Assembly (NCBI GenBank): GCA_007258455.2
Contig: VDFB02270651.1
Coordinates: 697,546,197-697,610,196 of the forward strand
From: Sequoia sempervirens
Taxonomy: Eukaryota > Streptophyta > Pinopsida > Cupressales > Cupressaceae
Direction: 5' to 3'
Length of the DNA: 64,000 bases
Shown: in pieces, positions 12,708-22,646 of the stretch
How the letters are laid out: every line of letters begins with the position of its first letter
How positions within the stretch are numbered: position 1 is the stretch's first letter
Made by a program: the position numbers and the translations under genes
Notes under the pieces: generated by a model
What the model was told of the DNA's origin: nothing
The model's input: only the letters and a program-made list of their open reading frames with translations
The model's database searches: none

Positions 12708-13922
12708 TTGGGGAATGATGAAAGTTCTAAGCTCTCTAATATCATTATAGAAAATAACATAGTTACCCCAAATCCATAGATCCCTTATGTGTTTGGTGTG
12801 GTCATTTTTGGGGAAGGCCCTCCCTTTTCTTTTTATCTTGCACGATGCAGCTTTACTTGGAAACATCTGACTTGGAATAGGGCTTTCCAAGTTGGCTCTA
12901 ATGTATTATTTCTTGTTAGAATTTTCCATTTGCTACTTTAAAGTAATTTCTCACAACATGGTGTTAAGAAATTCCTTTAAAGTGGGGGCATAAATTTTCA
13001 TTACTCTTTTGCATTTTCCTTTTTCTTGGTCCTTAGTACAACCTTCTTACTTCATACGATGTGTTTGTTGCTTTGTGGATGACATTGGGAGTAATTTCCT
13101 TCATGAGTTTGATCTATCTTAGCATATTGCATTCCTTTTAGTGGCTTGATGTGACACACTACATACCCTAAGTTGCAAATCTTATATTCTTTGATTGGTC
13201 CTTTATTGGAGACATTAGGCAAAATGTTCCCTAAGTTAAAGACCTCACATGAGCTAAGCAAGAATCCTTTGAACATTATTTGCATGTTTCATTTTGCATT
13301 TGTTATATGGCCGCCTTACATAAAACAACTTGCATTCCTGTGGAGCCATTGCATTTGTTCATGAGTTTCAAGCATACAAAATTTTTCTTGTCTCATGAAG
13401 CTTGAAAGACTATTTTTTCTTTTTGTGACACCTTATTAAAGTTATTAGGAGGTATAACTTTGGTATGGTTGAGCGGGAAGCCCATTCCAAGGCATGAATT
13501 TCCCCATAGCCACATTTGTGTGTGTGAGTGCAAACCATCCATGAGTGTATGTTTCTCACTTGGTGGAAAGCCAGGAATTCCATCACCTCAAAGTGAGTAT
13601 GTGTTTTTTTGGAAAAAAAACCTAGATCTAATCCACATCATGTTGGAAAAATGGTCGAAGCTTGATCTGATTCTTTCTTTTCCTTTTCTTTTTCTCTCTT
13701 TCATCTATAGAATTGTATACTTGTGCCTTTTTCTTGTTCTTGATATCATTTTCATGTGTGTTCCCTTATGCTTATGCTGGTTTGTCTTGGGATCTTCATC
13801 CTAGGGGCTTGATCACCCCTCTTAATCATTTTCATCCCATCTTGCTAGCATTAGTTCATTGGAACCCCTCTTCATGTGTGTTGGTCTACTTTAGTGTGAG
13901 TTTGAAGATAGTTCATCCTCTC
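12708..13922 (+). other. Non-coding internal region before the 3' LTR
   Basis: T-rich sequence where pol would be in an autonomous element. Open frames here (13460-13804 and 13713-14000) are short, Phe/Leu/Cys-rich, run into the LTR and resemble no family. Confidence 0.5.
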
Positions 13923-13940
13923 ACTAAAGTGGGGGCTAAA
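13923..13940 (+). other. Polypurine tract
   Basis: ACTAAAGTGGGGGCTAAA directly abuts the 3' LTR. The identical tract occurs on the minus strand next to the 3' LTR of element A (22071-22088). It primes plus-strand DNA synthesis in LTR elements (family knowledge). Confidence 0.8.
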
Positions 13941-15752
13941 TATGGACATAAAAAAAGTAACCCTTCTACTTTTTCTGTCTCATTTGGGCCCTGCTTATGA
14001 TTTTGGATTAATTTTCCTTGATTTAATGTTGTAATGTGGATAACACATTCACATTAGGTCTTGGGCTCTTGTGAACTAAAAGGATTCAAGTGTTTCCTTA
14101 CTTAAGTGTTGTAACACACTTTCACACTTTTCTAGGGTCTTGTTTTAATATATTTCACCTAAATAGCCTCTTTTCATCATTTACCAACCCTTATTTGAAA
14201 GTGTTATAAAGTGTTGTAACACACTTTCAAATTTTTCTAGTTTTGTCTTTAATAATTGGGCTTTCTTATGCTTTAATTGGACCGATTTTACATCCACATG
14301 CCTTATGTGTATTTTTTGAGAATAATCCTACTAAAAATTATTTAAAGCATCAAAATCTTAAAACTCACCTTAAATTCCTAAGGTGGGACTCATTCGCCAT
14401 TTTGGGCGAATGAGTCCCCTTAGGTGGGACCCATTCTCCTATGATGGAGAATGAGTCCCCTTTAGCTCAAAATTAAAATTTAACTCAAAATTCTAACAAG
14501 TTTTTATTCTCTAATATCTAAGGTCGGCCTGTGATGTTGTAATTTTGAGAATTATTGCATAATAGAGTATAAATACAAGCTTCTTCCCCTCATTTTCATA
14601 CCTAGCATTCAAGTATTCATACATATAGTTTACAAGAGCATTTGAACATTCATAAGATCATTCAAGGCATTTCAAGGGCAGATTATCAAGCAATCAAGAG
14701 CAATTTCAAGTGTAATTCATCATGTCAAACATTTTTTGCATCATTTTTTTTCAAAGCTAACATTGTGATCTAGGATTGTGTGATTCAAGCAAGCATTGCA
14801 TTCAAGATCTATCAACATCAAGCTCGATTCCAAGTCCACATCCATTAGAGCCAATACTCACATGTTTTCAACACCTTATTTCTAGGGTTTGGTGAGTTGC
14901 AACATCATTATTTGTTAATTCATCAATCTCCTTTCTATTTCATTTCATTTCAATGGTTTAATTACCAACAAGGAGTTTGACCAAGGCAAACCCCTATTCA
15001 CTAGTTCCCCATAAAATTTTCCCCTCTACCTATGTGTGATTTGTAGGGATAAGTTACCAAGAAGTTAAGATTGGAAAAGTGATCAAAGAAATTAAAAGTT
15101 GTTAAGGTCCTAAGAGAAGCTTGGAGAAGATCTATAGGTTGAATTCTACAATTTTGGGCCCAGATTTGTATCAGGAGCAAAAGAGCAAACTAAGGGCTAT
15201 AGTTTCTTGATTTGAATTTATAGAAATCTAGAGGTGGAATAATTCACCACTATTGGTGAATGAGTCCCACTACCCAGGCGAAAATAGGAATTTTGTAGAT
15301 CTAATTAACCATTTGTTTGAAACCCATTCTTACATTTTTTCATAAAATTGGACTAAGTCACCCAACTTGGCGTATGAGTCCCAATTGTCATCAACAATGA
15401 ATTTTTAGGATTCTAGAGCCCCATCCTACCATATTCAACTTCCCAAGTTCACATCTCCAGTTTCACAACTTTCTCTTGCATTTTACTGGCATTCTTAGGC
15501 CATTTATTACTAGTTTGCATATCACACTATGTTTTCAAACATTTTGCATTTTCCAAGTTTACACATGGTGGTGAACCCATTTCTTGTCTTCATTAATCTC
15601 CAAGGATATCTTATAGTCATATCTCTCATATCCTTCATTGGGTTGAGATCTCTAAGATATTCTTGAATATGAGCATTGTGAAATTGGGTCCCCTTTCCTT
15701 CTTCCCCATTTTTATGGACAAGGAAGTTGCATATCCATTTATGGTGCCCATA
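13941..15752 (+). repeat. 3' LTR of the RT-less element
   Basis: It is 1812 bp and aligns with 6581-8408 from TATGGACA to GTGCCCATA. It carries the same inverted motifs (14385-14418 and about 14425-14459), a TATAAATAC box at 14568-14576 and the same downstream polyadenylation-side sequence. The many scattered differences from the 5' LTR show that the insertion is old. Confidence 0.88.
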
Positions 15753-16189
15753 GTTAGTTTTTAAAGGAAGGTCATTACTAGGCCAACAATGGTAATGGGC
15801 ATGAAGACAAGGATTAAGGTGCTAGGAAAATATTAAAATATAGTCATAGACTTAGGAAAATTTTCACAAAGAATTCTAACCCCAAAAAATAATGGCAACT
15901 ATTTAGAATGACCATGGGCACTGACTAGTATTATTAGGACTTAAGGGACGGTAAGAGAACAATATTGATGGCATAAGTAGTGAATTTAATGAATGGGAAA
16001 TTGGATCATAATGTCAACAACAAAATAGAACACCAATCAAGTTTTTAAGACTCAAAGGTTAATTTGGAAGGGCTTTCATAACACAAACCCTAAAATAGTG
16101 ATGAGGAACATAACCCTGAGACTAAGATAAGGGTCAAAGCCAAATATTGTGAAATTTTAAAATGGAACCAAATAAAATTTTGAAGGGTT
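15753..16189. other. Flanking DNA without a gene
   Basis: Begins with the right target duplication GTTAG. AT-rich, no coding signature, no LTR motifs. Confidence 0.5.
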
Positions 16190-17520
16190 CCATCAGGACT
16201 CATTTGCCACCTTGGGCGTATGAATCCTATGTGGCCTAAAATTGAAATTAATTCAAATTCTTGGCAGGATTTTATCCTCCTAGTTCTGATGTCAACTTGT
16301 AGTGTTGTAATTTCAGGAATTCTTGTATAATTAATTATAAATACAAGGTTATTTCTCTAATTTTCAACTAAGCATTCAAGTATTCATGCATATAGCAAGT
16401 TTGAATTCACAAGAGCATTCAAGCTTCTTCAATAGCATTCGAGGGTAGATTATCAAGCATTTTAGAGCATTATTCAAGCATCAAGCATCATGTCAAATTC
16501 TTCATGCATAATTTTTGTTTTTGAGCTAACAATTATGATGTAGGGTTTCATGATTCAAGATATAATTTCATTCAAGATCTATCCTATTCAAGCAAGAGTC
16601 AAGATCTACATCCTTTGGAGCCATTTAATACATGTTTGAAGCACTTTATTTCTAGGGTTTCGTGAGTTGAAACATCATATGTTGTTCATTCATCATTCTC
16701 CATTCTTATTTCATTTCATTTCATTTCAAGGTTTGACCAAGGAAAACCCCTTTCCACTAACAAAACAACAGTTTTCCCTCTCTTTAGTGTGTGATTTACA
16801 GGTTTAGGCTGAAAACACATTGAAGAGAAAGATTGGAGAAAGTTGTCAAAGTGTTCAAAGTCGTCAGAATTTTCACCTTGCATTGGAGATACTTGGAAGA
16901 CTTCTATAGGTTACAAATCAAGGGTTTGGATCCAAAAATCAATTGGGAAGCATATAGAAAACCTTGAAGACTAGATTCAAACTTTAAAGTTTCAAAAAAA
17001 CCTAATTGGAATAATATTCTAGTTCTAGCGTATGAGTCCTAGTTTAGGTCAATTTTTAGCTTTTTACAGATTTAGATACCCATTTGCCAAATTCTTGTTT
17101 CTGCACAAAAACCTAGATCTAGGTCTAATTCGCCTAGCTGAGCATATGATTCCTAGTCAATATTAAAGTCACTATTTTCATCATTTCAGAGCTCCATTCA
17201 GTCATCTTCAGGTTTCCAAGTGCATATTTCTGAGATCTCATTTCCCTGTTTTGATTTTCATGCATTTATAGGTCATTTAGTTAAAGATTACACCATATTA
17301 GGGTTAAGAATTTCATCTTGCATTGCATTTATCTTTCCAAGCCCTAGCTTGGTGGTGAACCCCTCATTAGTAACTTACAATCATACCCTATGAAAACCCT
17401 ATTGCAAGATCTCTTTCTCCTTTGCCTTGACATCTCTAGGGTTATCCTTGAATGAAATAATTGGAAAGTGGGTTTGCTCTATGTCCTAAACCATACGAAA
17501 GAATCCTAACCCATTTTCCA
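16190..17520 (+). repeat. Degraded solo or partial LTR (L3)
   Basis: Starts within an LTR at the GGACTCATTTGCCACCTTGG motif, so the upstream U3 part is missing. It continues through a TATAAATA box (16336-16343) and the same order of landmarks as 14385-15700 (TTCATGCATATAG, ATCAAGCATCATGTCAAA, TGGTGGTGAACCCC). The segment CACCTTGCATTGGAGATACT near 16875 is the sequence that was split in L4 by elements A and G. Confidence 0.75.
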
Positions 17521-18990
17521 TCATTTCAGTAATGTGGTGTACACATTCACATTGAATCTAGGGCCCTTTTAATACAATGTAGTTAAATTTTACCTTATTT
17601 AGGGTGTTGTAAAGTGTTGTAAATGTACACTTTCACACTTATCTAGGGTTTCAGTAATTAATTATGGTTAATTAGAGCTTAATTTTCCCTTTAATTCAAA
17701 TTGAAGCCCCCTGAATTGCATTTTCTAAAGGATCTATCCTAACTCCCAATAATGATATTGCACAACATTTAATTTGGAAAATTTGAGGTCCTAGAAAATG
17801 GTGTTAGGACCCATTTTCCACTAATGGTGAATGGGTCCTCTGCGCATAGGACACCCCTTTCTTAGAATTTTTGAAATGGGTTTTTGATGTTATTTCATCC
17901 CCAGAAGCATGGTCCTAGTAAGTTGTCCTAGGACCCATTCACCATTAGTGGTGAATGGGTCCTCATCACATAGGACACCCCATTTTGAATTTAATCATGG
18001 CAGGATTATAATGATTTTCAATCCTAGATCTTGTGCCGGCTTAAATTATTTGAATTTTAAGGTTAATCTCTAGATTTAGTATAAATATGGGGTTAATTCA
18101 CATAGTTTCACCTAAGAATTATTATGTGATAATCCTAAGAGTTGACAAGAGCTTTATAGAGTTAACAAGAGTATTTCAAGGGAATTCAAAGGCATATTAG
18201 TGAAGTTTATTGTAGCAATTCAAGATCATATCATTGTGTCAAAGGCATAGTGCATTCAATCATGTTGTTGAACTAAGATTGTTGATGTAGCATTGAGGAT
18301 CTATTTGTAAGTGTTGTTTCACATCTAATTTGAGATCAAAATCTACACTCTTCATGGTTGCTTTATATTATTTTGTAGATATACATTCCAATTCAATGTC
18401 CAACGTATCATCATTTCATATTTCATGTTTCATGTCCTTATTTCATTATTTCAACATTTGGTTTAATTACCTAAAAGTGGTTTGACCTAGGAAAACCCAT
18501 ATTCACTAAAAATCAACAATTTTTTATCCTCTCGAATGTTTTTTTAAATATTTATAGGTTGAAGATCAAGTGGAAAACAATATTGGAGAAAAATTTGTAA
18601 AAGTTGTCAAGTTGCAAAATTGTCATTCATATTCCAAGAACATGGAAATAAGGTTACAAAATTTGTTTCAAGTTTTTGGGAGCTGATCATCAAGGATCTG
18701 AGAGTGTAGACATCAAGGAATAGAACCAAAATTTTAGTTTTAGAAACCCTAATAGGGACCCATTTTCCACTAAAGGCGAATGAGTCTCTTGTGACCTAAA
18801 AACAACCTTTTTTCAGCAAGGTACACATCATTCTAGCATCTCAAAACTTCCCTCATTTTTGGTATAATAGTTAGGATTGATTTTTGATTGTTATTTGCAT
18901 CATATCTTGCACACAATTTCATGTTTTATAAGACAAATTGATGGTTCATAATTTTGATCAATTCATTTTGATGTAAACCCACCTACCTTT
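17521..18990 (+). repeat. Second degraded LTR (L3b), a diverged subfamily
   Basis: Has the GTGTTGTAAAGTGTTGTAAA block near 17602, two inverted motifs (17806-17839 and the perfect 17930-17963), a TATAAATA at 18080-18087 and the LTR tail ending near a GATGTAAACCCACC stretch. The motif arms here read GGACCCATT instead of GGACTCATT. Confidence 0.7.
17930..17963. repeat. Perfect 15-bp inverted repeat (hairpin motif)
   Basis: Left arm AGGACCCATTCACCA, loop TTAG, right arm TGGTGAATGGGTCCT; all 15 pairs match. It is the cleanest of more than 25 versions of this motif in the LTRs of the window. Confidence 0.95.
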
Positions 18991-19079
18991 TTATATTAAA
19001 CACTAATGAACAATAATTATGGGGAATAGTGAGTGTAAAATAAAAATAACCTATAGAGGCCACTAAGTTATTAGATTGA

Positions 19080-19370
19080 AATAGTAGAGATGATAAAGAA
19101 AACACTATTATTGGTCTTTCTCTTTCTAACTCTAAACTACATCATGTAGATTTAGATAAAACATCAACAAAAATTTGGGATGACCTGAATGAGTTGTTTG
19201 GAGTAAAATCACTTAATGCAAAATTTTCTTTAAAACTTCAATTATTCAGTTTCAAAATGGAGGATAAAATCACAATGACAAATCACATAAGTAATTTGAG
19301 GTGTCTCCTTAGGAAACTAGCAGAAGTCAATGCTTTGATAGATGATGATGATGCTAGAGCAATATTGTTG
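19080..19370 (+). pseudogene. gag: Ty1/copia gag fragment (UBN2-type)
   Basis: A frame of 97 codons without a stop and without an ATG reads NTIIGLSLSNSKLHHVDLDK, then TSTKIWDDLNELFGVKSLNA, LQLFSFKMEDKITMTNHISN and ends ...DDDDARAILL. This is the typical order of the copia gag UBN2 region (IW..L...F...S, then KLQLF.FKM, then H...). The frame stops exactly where LTR L4 begins (19371), so it was cut by that insertion. The rest of the copia element is not in the window or is lost. Confidence 0.7.
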
Positions 19371-20461
19371 TAATGACAGAAAAAGTACTCCCTAACATGG
19401 CCTTGATTTAGTGTTATAATATGTCTAACATATTCACATTAGGTCTTGGGCCCTTTTAAACTAAATGAGCTTATTAATACTTATTTGAAGTGTTGTAAAG
19501 TGTTGTAACACACTTTCACACTTTTCTAGGGTTTTATTAAATGAGTGGGCTTCTTTAGGCTTTAATTGGTCTTATTTTGCATCCACAAGCCTCATTTAAT
19601 GTATCCTAACATAAATCAATATCCAATCATAATTTGGGTGTTTTTAGGTTGTGTGTCCTAAATTTGGTGGTCTAGGACTCATACACCACTTTGGGCATAT
19701 GAGTCCCACCTAGGGATTTTGATCTCGATCTAGATTTTACACCTTTCCAAGCATTTTTAAAATTTGTCCCATAAATTATGCCTAATGGGACTCATACACT
19801 ACCTTGGGCCTATGATTTCCATGTGGCCTAAAATCAAAATTAATTCAAATTTTTGGTAGGATTTTATCCTCCTAGATCTGATGTCGGCTTGTAGTGTTGC
19901 AATTTTAGGAAATTTGGCATAAACATGTATAAATAAATGTTTCTTTCACTCATTTTCACTAAGAATTCATGAGATCAATCTAGCAAGTTCAATGAGCATC
20001 CTTATAGAAAATTTAAGTTCTAGAAAATTTAAGTTCACAAGATCATTCAAGAGAATTCAAGGGTAGATTATCAAGCATTTTAGAGCATTATTCAAGTATC
20101 AAGCATCATGTCAAAGTCTTCATGCATCACATTTTTTTTTGAGCTAACAATTGTGATGTAGGGTTTTACGATTCAAGTTAGCATTTCATTCAAGATCTAC
20201 ATCCATTGGATCCATCTCACACATGTTTGCAACACTTCATTGCTAGGGTTTGGTGAGTTGCAACACCATATTTTGTTCATTGATGATTCTCCATTCCTAT
20301 TTCATTTCATTTCAAGGTTTAATTACCAAAATGAGGTTTTGCAAAGGCAAACCCATTTCCATTAAGAAAACAACATTTTTACCTCTCTTTAGTGTTTGAT
20401 TTGTAGGTTTAGGTTGAAGAAAGTTGTCAAAGTGTTCAAATTTTTCAAAGTTGTCACCTTG
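19371..20461 (+). repeat. LTR L4, left part, interrupted by element A
   Basis: Begins TAATGACAGAAAAAGTA, resembling the TATGGACACCAAAAAAGTA start of the 6581 LTR. Carries the GTTGTAACACACTTTCACAC block near 19499, inverted motifs at 19673-19707 and 19787-19821, and TATAAATA at 19929-19936. It stops at CCTTG (20457-20461); the next bases of the family sequence (CATTGGAGA) resume at 43065-43073. Element A lies between with CCTTG repeated on both sides. Confidence 0.8.
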
Positions 20462-22070
20462 TGGAACCTCTTAAAATGGGCACAAATTGGATTTGATGGA
20501 TTAAGATATGATGTATTAATGCCCCATTTCAAAGAGACTCCACTCAAGGATAACCCTAGAGATCTCAATGCAAAGGAGATTGAAATCTTGTAATAGGGAA
20601 GTCCTAGAGATTGAATGATAGCAAATGAGGGGTTCACCACCAAGTTTAAACTTGAAAAAGATAATTAAATGGAAGATGTAAAATAAAACCCTAATTTAAT
20701 GCAATGACTAAGAAAATTCCTTAAAAATGTGAGCAAAATAGAATAGAAAGGAAAAAGTGGGAATGATGTGCACCTGGAAACAATGTTGAAATTCTAGAAA
20801 TTTTGACCTTTTGACCAAATGGGACTCATTTGCCAATCTGGGTGAATTAGTCCCAGAACAAGGTTTCTACATAGGAGTTTGTTTTGGGAAAAAGGGTATT
20901 GGAATCTATAAACGGATCTAGCAAATAGCTACATTGGGACTCATTCACCACTATTGTTGAATCAATCTCGTTCTGCTTTTTTAGAAATTGAAAGATCTAA
21001 TATGAACTTCAACACCTGCCCTCTCCTTCCAATTTGAGTTCCAAATCTGAATCTATGAAAAACATGTACAAAATATAATTAGAATTTATTTTCTAATGGG
21101 GTTTTTTCCTTGGTCAAACCCCTAGTTTGGTAATTAAGCCTTGATAATTATAAATAAACGTGCATGAAAACCCTAGCCTTAAATGTGTCTAAGACTAAGA
21201 AATTTGAAACATGATGCAATCCTATTCTAATGTGCAAGAATATGATGCAATGATGGAAATGTAGAGATGAATGAATCACTTGTGATGATCCTCAATCACC
21301 CAAATGATCTCTAATGATGCATGTACCTTCCTTAGGCTAAATATAAAATGATAATGGAAGATGCAATCACTTAGGAAACAAGTCTTTAAGCTTGGCTTAT
21401 AGCTAGTTGCATCTCCCCAACCTAGAATCCATCATGATTAACCATAGGCATCCTTGATCTACCCTTGAAAATGCTAGATATTGATTGAAAGTCAGCTTGA
21501 AGACCTATAAAAAATCTTTGATGTTGCTCCAATGCTTCAGCTTTACTTGCTCTTCAAATGAGAATTCTCTTGTGAAAGCTTTGCTTGAAAATTCTTGATG
21601 CTTAATTCTTGAAAATTCTTCCTCAAAGGGCTTAGCTATGATAAAAATGACTTAGAAGCTTTCTTTTATAGGCATCCACACCTAATTGACTATCATGTAA
21701 ATCTCAAAGGCCAACATCCACAAAAAACTTGAATTAAATTGATGAATTCCTGCTCAAATTTGAAAAAGACCCCAAATGGGACTCATTCACCACACTTGGT
21801 GAATGGGTTCCACCTAAGGGGACTCGTTCACCCAAGGTGGAAAATGAGTCCCACCTTAGCTTTTTGAGGAGGGTTTCTGGGTTTTTTGGTGTTTTTAATG
21901 ATTTTATAGGATTTTTAGGTGAAATGAGAGTTGAGATACAAAATAATGGGTCCTAGGGGCCTATAAATGGTGATTTAAAGGGCAATTAATGTAAGGGTGT
22001 GCAAGATAGGTCCAAATTAGACCAAGGATTGTCCTATCTCCAAGAATGGAGTACAATTTTTGTGGTATCA
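20462..22070 (-). repeat. 3' LTR of element A
   Basis: It is 1609 bp; on the plus strand it runs from TGGAACCTCTTAAAATGGG to TTTTTGTGGTATCA. It aligns with 41434-43059. Inverted motifs lie at 20821-20854, 20936-20969, 21778-21810 and 21819-21852. A minus-strand TATAAAAG box lies near 21662-21670; the matching site in the other LTR is changed to TACAAAAG. Confidence 0.88.
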
Positions 22071-22090
22071 TTTAGCCCCCACTTTAGTGC
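22071..22090 (-). other. Polypurine tract of element A
   Basis: On the minus strand CACTAAAGTGGGGGCTAAA ends exactly at the LTR edge, the same tract as 13923-13940. Confidence 0.8.
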
Positions 22091-22646
22091 CCACATGACC
22101 CTACATACATATGTAAGCTAAAGGATTCTAAACAGTACACTTTATAAAAGGATGCTCATTCACAATACAGGAGAATGAAGCCCCGGTGTAGTCATGTGCA
22201 AAACCACAACATTAGGAACTGCATCCTGCAACACAAATTCATTAGTTGTCCAAAAATCCTTTTATCTAACTTTTTCTAGAAATAAAATTCAAGGATAGAT
22301 GTATGCCCCCTTGATTCCGCTTTATTTACGGAGGTGGAGTCAAGGTAGAAATTTAGCCACATCAAGTGAGATGATTCATATCATAGGGAATTTCCAAGTA
22401 CCATGCCACATAATGATATATATTCGATGATGTCAGGAGTGGAATTACAATTTCAATGCAACAAACAACATTGAAAATAGAGTTCTCTAGCACCTGTTAT
22501 ACTGATTTGATTTAAATGCACTTTTTAACCCTAATGTAGTAAAAAACCTAGTTTTAACTTACATAAGAGGAAAAAGTGAAGTAAACTATAACTTGCTTTA
22601 TTATTTACCTTTTTATAGCTTGAGAGTGATTGAAGAGGAGTGAAAG
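22091..22646. other. 3' non-coding part of element A
   Basis: No gene. Contains no hairpin motif and no retrotransposon coding signature. Confidence 0.45.

Larger units (their letters stand above)
6581..15752 (+). mobile_element. Complete but RT-less Ty3/gypsy-like LTR element (gag plus protease only)
   Basis: Two similar LTRs (6581-8408 and 13941-15752) bound an internal region with a primer site, a gag-like gene, a protease-like stretch and a polypurine tract. Flanking five-base sequences ATTAG (6576-6580) and GTTAG (15753-15757) match at four of five positions, as expected for an aged target duplication. The LTRs start TATGGACA and end GTGYCCAYA. The leader (8409-8720), primer site and polypurine tract match those of element A (20462-43059), so both belong to one family. 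No YxDD motif, RNase H or integrase motif can be read in either strand of 11300-13940. It therefore fits the non-autonomous class called TR-GAG or LARD in plants (established class; assignment is inference). Confidence 0.88.

Noticed and set aside
13460..14000. Overlapping open frames before the 3' LTR of the RT-less element
   Set aside because: Cys/Phe/Leu-rich composition, run into the LTR, no family pattern.
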